Below the pieces are notes generated by a model that saw only the letters and a list, made by a program, of their open reading frames with translations, had not been told where the DNA came from and ran no database searches. From positions 1 through 5,388 of the forward strand of contig JAHEAS010000292.1 of the NCBI GenBank assembly GCA_024642645.1: a stretch of DNA of 5,388 nucleotides. Direction: 5' to 3'. Shown here piece after piece: positions 1 to 5,388 of the stretch. Position numbers and translations under genes: made by a program. Origin of the DNA: Saprospirales bacterium (GTDB taxonomy: Bacteria; Bacteroidota; Bacteroidia; Chitinophagales; Saprospiraceae). Numbering within the stretch: position 1 is the first letter of the stretch; each line of letters begins with the position of its first letter.

Positions 1-1
1 G

Positions 2-2248
2 CAGAAGGCGTTTGAGAATGACTTGGAAGTGAAGGCAGTTCGGCAGGCGTTAACTTCACCAGATGGAAAATATATAGTTTTCAATGCGGTTGGAAGATTG
101 TGGAAACAAACCCTGGCTGATGGAAAAGCAGAACAATTAACGCTCATTGACCGAGGTGGAAACAAAAAAGGCGGTTTTGAATTTGAACCTTCTTTTTCTC
201 CTGATGGGAAAACAATCGTTTATATCACTTGGGATGATGAGGCTATGGGAAGCATCAAGATGCTGGACATAGCTACCGGAAAAATTAGTGACTTGACTAA
301 ATCCCCCGCCATCTATCGCACCCCCGCCTACTCTCCCGACGGCAAGCAAGTCGTCTTCGTAAAAGAAGATGGCAACTCCCACCAGGGCTTCACGCATTGC
401 AAAGAACCAGGCATTTACCTCATGCCAGCCGACGGCAGCGTCGAGCCGAAGCTCGTGACACCGCAGGGTGAGTACCCACAGTTCAGCGCAGATGGCAAGC
501 GCATTTTTTACCAAAAAGGTGGTTACCTCTTCGGCAGCCTCGTCAAGAGCGTGGAAAGTGTGGACCTGAATGGCGAGGACAAAAAGGAGCATTTCGACGG
601 GAAATACAGCCACCGCTATGTCATCAGCCCCGACAACCAATGGGTGGCTTGGTCGGAGTTGTTCAAGGTGTACGTTGCCCCTTTTCCCAAAACCGGAAAA
701 AAAGTGGGCCTGACAAGCGGCACCAAGGCCGTGCCAGTCGCACAAGTTGCCAAGGACGCTGGCATCAATATCCACTGGAGTGCCGACAGCAAAACGCTGC
801 ACTGGACACTCGGCAACGAGTATTTCAGCGATGAACTGACCGAACGCTTCAAGTTCCTCGAAGGCAGCCGGGACAGCCTGCCACCGATGGATTCCGTGGG
901 TCTGAAAATCAAACTCACCTTGCCCGCCGACAAGCCGCAGGGTCTCGTCGCCTTCACCAACGCTCGCATCATCACGATGGAGGGCAACGAGGTGATTGAG
1001 AACGGCACGGTCGTCGTGGAAGGCAATGTCATCAAGTCAGTTGGAGCGAACGTGAGCTTGCCGAACGGGGCGAAAGTGATTGATTGCGCAGGCAAAACCA
1101 TCATGCCCGGCATCATTGATGCACACGCTCACAGCGGCAATTTCCGCTACGGTCTCAGCCCACAAAAGCAGTGGGAATACTACGCCAACCTCGCCTACGG
1201 GGTCACCACTTCGCACGACCCAAGCGCCAATACGGAGATGGTATTTGCGCAAAGCGAACTCATAAAGGCCGGCTACATGGTCGGCCCCCGACTGTTCAGC
1301 ACGGGCACTATCCTGTACGGAGCCGACGGCGATTTCAAGGCCGTCATCAATTCACTCGACGATGCTAAATCCGCCTTGCGCCGCACGAAAGCGTTCGGTG
1401 CTTTCTCGGTAAAAAGCTACAACCAGCCCCGGCGGGAGCAGCGCCAGCAAGTCATCGCCGCCGCCCGTGAACTGGGCATCCAAGTGGTACCGGAGGGTGG
1501 CAGCACGTTTTACCACAACCTCAGCGAAGTGGTGGACGGCCACACGACTGTCGAGCACAACATCCCCGTCGCACCGCTGTACAAGGACGTGACCACACTC
1601 TGGGCGGCCACCCACACGCACAATACGCCGACGCTCATCGTCAGCTACGGCGCTGTCAGCGGCGAGTATTACTGGTACCAGCACACGAATGTTTGGGAAA
1701 AAGAACGACTGCTCAGCTTCACGCCGCGTGGCGTGGTGGACAGCCGTGCCCGCCACCGCACGATGATACCGGAGGAAGAGTACGTAAACGGCCATATCCT
1801 CGTCTCCCAGAGCCTGAAAAAACTCAGCGACGCTGGCGTAAAAATCAACCTCGGTGCTCACGGCCAACTCAACGGCCTCGGCGCCCATTGGGAACTTTGG
1901 ATGCTACAACAGGGCGGCATGTCCAACCTCGAAGCGCTGAAATGCGCCACTATCAATGGAGCCATCTCCCTCGGCATGGATGAGCAAATCGGCAGCATCA
2001 AGGCGGGCAAGCTGGCAGATTTGATTGTGTTGGATAAAAACCCTTTGGAGAATATTCAGAATTCAGAATTCGTAAAATACACGATGGTAAACGGCCGACT
2101 GTACGATGCTGCGACAATGAACGAGGTTGGGAATTACAATCGCCAACGGACGAAATTCTACTTTGAGCAGCCGGGGAGCGGGAACAATTACCCATATTTT
2201 AAGGAGACCAATTCGTTCATGCGGCCGACTTGTTGCTGGAGGGATTGA
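2..2248 (+). CDS. TolB/PD40 propeller-amidohydrolase fusion protein, 5'-truncated by window edge
   Basis: This is the C-terminal 748 codons of a large hydrolase. A TTG at 23 is not the start: the frame is open back to position 2, reading QKAFEND before it, so the N-terminus, including any signal peptide, is missing. Numbering from that Q, PD40/TolB-type blades with S-P/A-D-G-K signatures lie near residues 18-27, 64-78, 108-121, 159-171, 208-218 and 257-270. An amidohydrolase domain follows at about 317-712: entry strand FTNARIITMEG, metal-binding HAH (H375, H377), K471 in VKSYNQ, VEHN (H519), GAHGQ (H620), then the closing GSIKAGKLADLIVLDKNP. Such enzymes hydrolyse C-N bonds using bound metal; the substrate here is unknown. 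Family members are usually exported and about 1,000 residues or more, so a periplasmic or outer-membrane location is inferred. The final Asp ligand typical of relatives (G-T/S-D) appears replaced by GAH, which I recall as a subgroup trait. The tail ends in RPTCCWRD. GC rises abruptly near nucleotide 300. Confidence 0.93.
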   Translation, partial: QKAFENDLEVKAVRQALTSPDGKYIVFNAVGRLWKQTLADGKAEQLTLIDRGGNKKGGFEFEPSFSPDGKTIVYITWDDEAMGSIKMLDIATGKISDLTKSPAIYRTPAYSPDGKQVVFVKEDGNSHQGFTHCKEPGIYLMPADGSVEPKLVTPQGEYPQFSADGKRIFYQKGGYLFGSLVKSVESVDLNGEDKKEHFDGKYSHRYVISPDNQWVAWSELFKVYVAPFPKTGKKVGLTSGTKAVPVAQVAKDAGINIHWSADSKTLHWTLGNEYFSDELTERFKFLEGSRDSLPPMDSVGLKIKLTLPADKPQGLVAFTNARIITMEGNEVIENGTVVVEGNVIKSVGANVSLPNGAKVIDCAGKTIMPGIIDAHAHSGNFRYGLSPQKQWEYYANLAYGVTTSHDPSANTEMVFAQSELIKAGYMVGPRLFSTGTILYGADGDFKAVINSLDDAKSALRRTKAFGAFSVKSYNQPRREQRQQVIAAARELGIQVVPEGGSTFYHNLSEVVDGHTTVEHNIPVAPLYKDVTTLWAATHTHNTPTLIVSYGAVSGEYYWYQHTNVWEKERLLSFTPRGVVDSRARHRTMIPEEEYVNGHILVSQSLKKLSDAGVKINLGAHGQLNGLGAHWELWMLQQGGMSNLEALKCATINGAISLGMDEQIGSIKAGKLADLIVLDKNPLENIQNSEFVKYTMVNGRLYDAATMNEVGNYNRQRTKFYFEQPGSGNNYPYFKETNSFMRPTCCWRD
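2054..2071 (+). repeat. Short 7-nt tandem repeat (ATTCAGA, about 2.6 copies) inside the amidohydrolase gene
   Basis: ATTCAGA is present at 2054-2060 and 2061-2067, followed by ATTC at 2068-2071. It encodes the IQNSEF stretch near the end of the amidohydrolase domain. The reading frame continues with family-like sequence (VKYTMVNGRLYD), so the present copy number keeps the gene intact. A period of 7 is not a multiple of 3, so gain or loss of a unit would shift the frame, but so few copies are not expected to slip often. Confidence 0.5.
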
Positions 2249-2273
2249 GAGAAAATACGGTATTGGAAAGCTA

Positions 2274-2292
2274 TAGAAATGAAGGATTTCTA
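2274..2292. terminator. Weak AT-rich hairpin between convergent genes
   Basis: TAGAAAT (2274-2280) and ATTTCTA (2286-2292) form a perfect 7-bp stem around a GAAGG loop, 25 bp after the stop of the propeller-amidohydrolase gene. A stem this rich in A-T pairs, without a following T-run, is a poor intrinsic terminator. The only support is its position in a convergent intergenic gap, so it could be chance. Confidence 0.25.
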
Positions 2293-2356
2293 GGCCCAGG
2301 GACTTGGCAATTTGCAAAAAATAATACGTCAACACTATCGTCTGCTCTGGGCTTAG
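2290..2356. repeat. 10-bp imperfect inverted repeat spanning the 3' end of the MOSC gene
   Basis: CTAGGCCCAG (2290-2299) can pair with CTGGGCTTAG (2347-2356) over 10 bp with one G-T wobble, enclosing a 47-nt loop. The right arm covers the TAA stop of the MOSC gene (2353-2355, - strand). It might help end transcription of the two convergent genes. The large loop makes this uncertain, and the left arm overlaps the smaller AT-rich hairpin, so the two structures exclude each other. Confidence 0.25.
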
Positions 2357-3087
2357 TTTTCCACTATCAACCCCACCGACTGCCCCACACTAAGCTGCCC
2401 GGTACACACCACGGTGCCATATGCCCCAGCGTTATTCTGGTTCAGGAGCACGACTGCCTTCATTATTTGGGGGTCTTGTTTGGCGGTATCGGGGTTGAGG
2501 TTTATCATCATGCATCGCAGGTCACGCATCGTCACATGAATCATCGGGCCATTTTCCTCGTCGCCGAACACCAATTTCCCACCAACCCAGCCATCCTCCA
2601 AAAATGGTTCGGTCGCCGCTGATTCGATGACGATATTTGCCCGGAAACGCCGAGTATCAAGGGCCAGATTTGCCTCCTGACAGATGGCAGCCATCGTCGC
2701 CATACTGATGACCGAAATACTGGCTTCATCGAAAATTCCATGCTTGATTTTCATCAATTCGATGGCACTTCCGAACTTTTCCGAAACGTTTTTTTGTAGT
2801 TCGGCGCTCCCGATTCCGAGAACGCTTCCTTCCGGGGTACGGACGTGCGTCGGCAAAGGTTCTTCTGCTTGTTCAATAAAACCTGTCGGCTCGTACAAAA
2901 GCAATTCGGGAAGTCGGCTGGCAGAAAGCCACGGGAAGCCGCTACTGTCGTCTAGGCGGCGGAACGCAAAGCGACGGTCTCCCTGCAATCCATGCCAGCC
3001 AAGAAAGGCCGTTTCCACAGCAGCGCCAGCCATAGATTTGACGGAATAACGCACCAGCTCCTTAATGTGGCCAAGGTGGATAAGCAT
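2353..3087 (-). CDS. MOSC domain-containing protein (YcbX/molybdenum cofactor sulfurase C-terminal type)
   Basis: A complete 244-residue protein starting at ATG (3087-3085) and ending in TAA. The N-terminal part resembles the MOSC_N beta-barrel: GHIKELVRYSVKSMAG (6-21) matches the 'Y-P-V-K-S-x-x-G' signature, and GLQGDRRFAF (33-42) follows. The MOSC domain proper shows DTRRFRANIVIE (144-155), F-x-E-D-G-W-x-G (162-169) and RDLRCMM with the conserved cysteine C192, ending in GTVVCTGQLSVGQSVGL. MOSC domains are thought to carry or transfer sulfur, or to bind molybdenum cofactor, through that cysteine. Reductases of the YcbX/mARC group act on N-hydroxylated compounds. Unlike YcbX there is no C-terminal 2Fe-2S ferredoxin domain, so an electron donor, if needed, must be separate. 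No Shine-Dalgarno sequence precedes the start, only an A-run (CAAAAAAAT), as is usual in Bacteroidota. It is convergent with the upstream hydrolase gene and divergent from the YtcJ-like gene. No cofactor-synthesis genes are adjacent. The substrate is unknown. Confidence 0.92.
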   Translation of the reverse strand: MLIHLGHIKELVRYSVKSMAGAAVETAFLGWHGLQGDRRFAFRRLDDSSGFPWLSASRLPELLLYEPTGFIEQAEEPLPTHVRTPEGSVLGIGSAELQKNVSEKFGSAIELMKIKHGIFDEASISVISMATMAAICQEANLALDTRRFRANIVIESAATEPFLEDGWVGGKLVFGDEENGPMIHVTMRDLRCMMINLNPDTAKQDPQIMKAVVLLNQNNAGAYGTVVCTGQLSVGQSVGLIVEN

Positions 3088-3234
3088 ATTTTTTTGTGGT
3101 AATGAAGGCCGCCAAGTTACTAAATTTCATAAATGCCAGAGTAGTCGTTCTACTTGTCACTGGTAGCTCCTGGGCTATTCCATCCGTTAGTTTATATTTT
3201 GAAAACTTCGTTCCTTGCACAAAAAATCAAAATC
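3088..3234. promoter_or_regulatory. Divergent intergenic region between the MOSC and YtcJ-like genes
   Basis: These 147 bp separate two genes transcribed away from each other and must hold at least one promoter if neither gene is read through. On the + strand TATATTTTG (3193-3201) is close to the Bacteroidota -7 element TAnnTTTG with one extra spacer base, and would place a start about 25 nt before the ATG at 3235. I see no convincing -33 TTTG at the right distance. TAAATTTC (3121-3128), with TTTG at 3093-3096, is another near match but its spacing is long. No clear operator or riboswitch is visible. Confidence 0.35.
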
Positions 3235-4893
3235 ATGAAAATCCTCCTCCCAATCCTATTGTGCTTCGCAATGTTATCATGCGCCCGCAAGGACGCCCCA
3301 GACGCCATTTACACCAACGCCCATATCTGGACGGGCGACAAGGCACAACCCGCAGCCGAGGCACTGGCCATCAAGGACGGCATCATCACCGCCATCGGCT
3401 CCAAGGAGAAGATAGTTAAAATGGCAGGCGATGCCACGCAAATCGTTGATTTACAAGGCGCTTTCGTCACGCCTGCCTTCACCGACAACCATGTACACTT
3501 CCTGCAAGGTGGCGCACAGCTCGCCTCCATCAACCTCCGAACTGCCAAGACACAAGCGGAGTTTATCCAAATCATGAAATCCTACGCCACTTCGTTTGCC
3601 GAAGGCGGCTGGATAAGCGGTGGCGACTGGGACCACGAGGCTTGGGGCGGCGAACTGCCCCGCCGACAGTGGATTGATAGCGTGACCGCCAACGTTCCCG
3701 TCTTCGTCAGCCGCTTAGACGGGCACATGGCGCTTGCCAATTCCAAGACCCTCGCCCTCGCTAAAATTGACCGTTCCACCCCCGACCCCGTGGGCGGCTC
3801 CATCGTTCGGGATGAAAAAACGGGCGAACCAACGGGTGTGCTGAAGGACGAAGCCATGAACCTCGTCTGGAGCATCATGCCGGAACCCACCGCCGACGAG
3901 TTCGACAAAATGTTCGAACGGGCACAGGCGCACGCCCTTTCGGTCGGCGTCGGACAAGTACATGACATGGGCAGCTACGGCGGCTGGAACGACCTTGACA
4001 CCTACCGCCGTGCGGAGGCGGCTGGTAGGCTCAAAATGCGCATTTACTCCTTCGTGCCGCTCGCAACTTGGAAGCGGTTGAGTGATTTTGTTCAAAAAAA
4101 TGGCTGGGGCAACGACCTGCTTCGGTGGGGTGGCCTCAAGGGCTTCGTGGACGGCTCGCTTGGCAGCACAACGGCTTGGTTTTACAAGCCCTATGCCGAT
4201 GAACCGAACACTGCCGGGTTTACCGTCACCGATACGCTGGATTTGCAGAAATGGATTCTCGCTGCCGACTCGGCAGGTCTACACATCGCTGTGCATGCTA
4301 TTGGCGACCGAGCAAATGACTGGTTGTTAGACGTGTTTCAGTTGGCTGAAAAGCAAAACGGCAGCCGTGACCGCCGCTTCCGCATCGAACATGCACAGCA
4401 CCTGAGCCGAAGCGCCGTCGCTCGTTTTGCGCAGCTAAAAACCATACCCTCCATGCAGCCCTACCACTGTGCGGATGATGGTCGCTGGGCGCAAAAACGC
4501 ATTGGGCCGGAGCGTATCCTGACCACCTATGCCTTTCGCTCCCTCCTTGACGCTGGTGCGCCGCTCACTTTTGGCTCCGACTGGACCGTGGCACCGCTCT
4601 CACCGCTCGATGGTATTTGGGCTGCCGTAACCCGGCAAACCCTGGATGGGGCAAACCCCGGTGGCTGGGTACCCCAGGAGAAAATTACGGTGGAAGAAGC
4701 GCTGCACTGCTACACTTCGGGCAATGCATATGCTGGTTTTTTTGAAAAAAAGTCAGGAGAATTGTCGGTGGGTAAATTGGCAGATTTCACGGTGCTGGCA
4801 GAAAACCTGCTCGAAGTTGCGCCCGACAAAATCAAGAATGTAAAAGTACTGCGCACGTTGGTGGGCGGGGTGGAATTGTTCAAGCAGGATTGA
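3235..4893 (+). CDS. YtcJ-like amidohydrolase family 3 protein, probable lipoprotein
   Basis: I chose the ATG at 3235, giving 552 residues, because it begins a lipoprotein-like leader. An in-frame TTG at 3154 would add 27 residues without signal character. The leader is MKILLPILLCFAMLSC with probable lipidated C16 (M-L-S-C, a loose lipobox), so anchoring in the cell envelope is inferred. Metal-dependent hydrolase features of the Amidohydro_3/YtcJ group all appear: NHVH (H86, H88), LDGHMALANS (161-170), K302 in LKGFVDGSLGS as the likely carboxylated lysine, VHAIGDRA (H354), IEHAQ (H386) and GSDW (D449). The closing VGKLADFTVLAENL (512-525) is typical of the composite beta-sandwich domain. Relatives include N-substituted formamide deformylase, and many have no known substrate, so only hydrolysis of an amide-like C-N bond can be proposed. 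No Shine-Dalgarno sequence is seen; an A-rich stretch precedes the ATG. The stop overlaps the ATG of a small ORF (TGATG), and a strong hairpin follows 109 bp later. Confidence 0.93.
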   Translation: MKILLPILLCFAMLSCARKDAPDAIYTNAHIWTGDKAQPAAEALAIKDGIITAIGSKEKIVKMAGDATQIVDLQGAFVTPAFTDNHVHFLQGGAQLASINLRTAKTQAEFIQIMKSYATSFAEGGWISGGDWDHEAWGGELPRRQWIDSVTANVPVFVSRLDGHMALANSKTLALAKIDRSTPDPVGGSIVRDEKTGEPTGVLKDEAMNLVWSIMPEPTADEFDKMFERAQAHALSVGVGQVHDMGSYGGWNDLDTYRRAEAAGRLKMRIYSFVPLATWKRLSDFVQKNGWGNDLLRWGGLKGFVDGSLGSTTAWFYKPYADEPNTAGFTVTDTLDLQKWILAADSAGLHIAVHAIGDRANDWLLDVFQLAEKQNGSRDRRFRIEHAQHLSRSAVARFAQLKTIPSMQPYHCADDGRWAQKRIGPERILTTYAFRSLLDAGAPLTFGSDWTVAPLSPLDGIWAAVTRQTLDGANPGGWVPQEKITVEEALHCYTSGNAYAGFFEKKSGELSVGKLADFTVLAENLLEVAPDKIKNVKVLRTLVGGVELFKQD

Positions 4894-5051
4894 TGCGGCG
4901 GGAATTCCCCAACCTTTGCCAACTTCTCCCTGTCTTATCCATTGGGTTGGATGATTTGTACCAAATGAGATTGGAGGAAATCATCGAAAAGAACTATGAT
5001 TTAAGTATCGGCGTCACTGCGAATGACGCCGATACTTTGACAAATCCTTAA
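4893..5051 (+). CDS. Possible small ORF (52 aa) overlapping the YtcJ-like stop; hypothetical
   Basis: An ATG at 4893-4895 shares one base with the TGA of the preceding gene (TGATG), an arrangement that allows translational coupling, and runs to TAA at 5049-5051. The product begins MRREFPNLCQLLPVLSIG and continues with a charged, helix-like stretch, LDDLYQMRLEEIIEKNYDL (residues 19-37). I recognise no family. Against it, codons for residues 37-49 coincide with a perfect 14-bp hairpin better explained as a terminator, the N-terminal part is unremarkable, and the stop overlaps the convergent gene by 3 bases. It could equally be a remnant of a longer gene, or non-coding DNA. Apart from this ORF and the hairpin I see nothing in the gap between the flanking genes. 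Confidence 0.22.
   Translation: MRREFPNLCQLLPVLSIGLDDLYQMRLEEIIEKNYDLSIGVTANDADTLTNP
5003..5037. terminator. Perfect 14-bp hairpin between convergent genes, likely bidirectional terminator
   Basis: AAGTATCGGCGTCA (5003-5016) is followed by a 7-nt loop CTGCGAA and its exact reverse complement TGACGCCGATACTT (5024-5037). It lies 109 bp after the YtcJ-like stop and 10 bp beyond the stop of the opposite-strand T9SS-cargo gene, which suits a shared terminator. T-runs are short on both sides (CTTTGA on +, CTTAAAT on -), so it is not a textbook intrinsic terminator. A transcript-stabilising 3' structure, or one copy of a dispersed palindromic repeat, are alternatives. Confidence 0.65.
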
Positions 5052-5388
5052 TTGGCAAACACCATCTCCTTTACGCCCACCACTTTCCCATCCAAAACAA
5101 GGCTGTAAGCGAAGACACCGGTGACGTTGTACCCGTGTTCGTACAGCACCTCGTTCATGCCAGTTTGAAGCCGGACATCTTCCTGCCAGACGGTTTTTCC
5201 TTGCAAATCCGACACGACAAGTTTGGCCGTTTTGTAGGCAACTTCTCGGTTCACCAAGAACGATATCGTAGTTGCCTCATCAAAAGGATTCGGGCGGTTT
5301 TGGAGCAACTCAATGGCGGGTATTTCATCGGCCAACACCTCTTCCGTGGCATTTACCGTAGGCGGGTTCACCTCTTTTGAAAATAAGC
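5048..5388 (-). CDS. T9SS type A sorting domain-containing protein, C-terminal end only (5'-truncated by window edge)
   Basis: Only the last 112 codons are in the window. A GTG at 5371 is not the start: the frame is open to the right edge, reading LFSKE before it. Numbering from that L, the segment has the hallmarks of the Por secretion-system C-terminal sorting domain: LLQNRPNPF (27-35), then alternating strands TTISFLV, KLVVSDLQGK (55-64) and the closing GVFAYSLVLDGK and KEMVFAN strands (90-112). Such domains of about 80 residues direct cargo across the outer membrane by the type IX secretion system and are usually cleaved off, with the cargo released or attached to surface lipopolysaccharide. 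The cargo domain, and so the function, lies outside the window; preceding residues rich in E, V, P and A look like a linker. It ends 3 bases inside a possible small ORF on the opposite strand, and a strong hairpin follows 10 bp downstream of its stop. Confidence 0.9.
   Translation of the reverse strand, partial: LFSKEVNPPTVNATEEVLADEIPAIELLQNRPNPFDEATTISFLVNREVAYKTAKLVVSDLQGKTVWQEDVRLQTGMNEVLYEHGYNVTGVFAYSLVLDGKVVGVKEMVFAN

Noticed and set aside
23..25. TTG as the start of the propeller-amidohydrolase
   Set aside because: The same frame is open upstream to the window edge with plausible protein sequence, and family members are much longer at the N-terminus.
616..1116. 166-codon open frame on the - strand within the propeller region
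   Set aside because: It is antisense to the conserved propeller and amidohydrolase coding sequence, with no family resemblance.
1352..1888. 178-codon open frame on the - strand within the amidohydrolase gene
   Set aside because: It lies antisense to a conserved enzyme domain; its length is explained by the GC-rich codon pattern of the true gene, and the translation shows no recognisable domain.
2230..2622. 130-codon + strand frame crossing the convergent gap into the MOSC gene
   Set aside because: It begins at TTG inside the end of one gene and runs antisense through the conserved MOSC C-terminus; no recognisable protein sequence.
3154..3234. N-terminal extension of the YtcJ-like protein from TTG 3154
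   Set aside because: The added 27 residues would bury the lipoprotein-like leader that begins at ATG 3235, and the stretch is more likely promoter and leader DNA.
3582..4095. Overlapping - strand open frames (3582-3968 and 3715-4095) in the YtcJ-like gene
   Set aside because: They are antisense shadows of a conserved hydrolase with all catalytic residues in the + frame.
5003..5037. Integron attC site or a CRISPR-type repeat
   Set aside because: There is a single palindrome with no repeat-spacer array and no attC core sites (GTTRRRY-like); a terminator or REP-like hairpin fits better.
5135..5380. 81-codon + strand frame opposite the T9SS sorting domain
   Set aside because: The - strand frame encodes an unmistakable sorting domain; the + translation has no recognisable features.

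Overview
The window looks like chromosomal DNA of a member of the Bacteroidota. The best evidence is the C-terminal type IX secretion (T9SS, Por) sorting domain encoded at the right edge, because T9SS is confined to that phylum and close relatives. Supporting signs are starts preceded by A/T-rich stretches without a Shine-Dalgarno sequence, a lipoprotein-type leader, and a TolB-propeller/amidohydrolase fusion of a kind common in these bacteria. The moderately high GC of the gene interiors would fit a Saprospiria- or Chitinophagia-like lineage better than a low-GC flavobacterium, but that is inference. No rRNA, tRNA, IS element, integrase or CRISPR array is visible.

Layout, left to right. (1) Positions 2-2248, + strand: the last 748 codons of a large protein with TolB/PD40 beta-propeller repeats followed by an imidazolonepropionase-like amidohydrolase domain. 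Its frame is open to the left edge, so the true start is outside the window. (2) Positions 2353-3087, - strand: a complete stand-alone MOSC-domain protein, convergent with gene 1. The 104-bp gap and the MOSC stop codon hold two weak inverted repeats. (3) Positions 3088-3234: a 147-bp divergent intergenic region expected to hold promoters for both flanking genes. (4) Positions 3235-4893, + strand: a complete YtcJ-like (Amidohydro_3) metal-dependent hydrolase with a probable lipoprotein signal peptide and all expected metal ligands. (5) Positions 4893-5051: a 52-codon ORF whose ATG overlaps the previous stop (TGATG). Its 3' half contains a perfect 14-bp hairpin, so it may be a small gene or simply terminator DNA. 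(6) Positions 5048-5388, - strand: the C-terminal 112 codons of a secreted or surface protein with a T9SS type A sorting domain, open to the right edge.

How the genes may work together: two cell-envelope or exported amidohydrolases lie on the same strand but are separated by an opposite-strand MOSC gene, so they are not one operon. Each appears to be its own transcription unit, except for possible coupling of the small ORF to the YtcJ-like gene. No pathway linking them can be read from the sequence. I see ordinary accessory-metabolism gene content rather than a clear new system. The points most worth checking are the atypical metal site of the first hydrolase, the sharp base-composition change inside it, and the small ORF/hairpin after the YtcJ-like gene.
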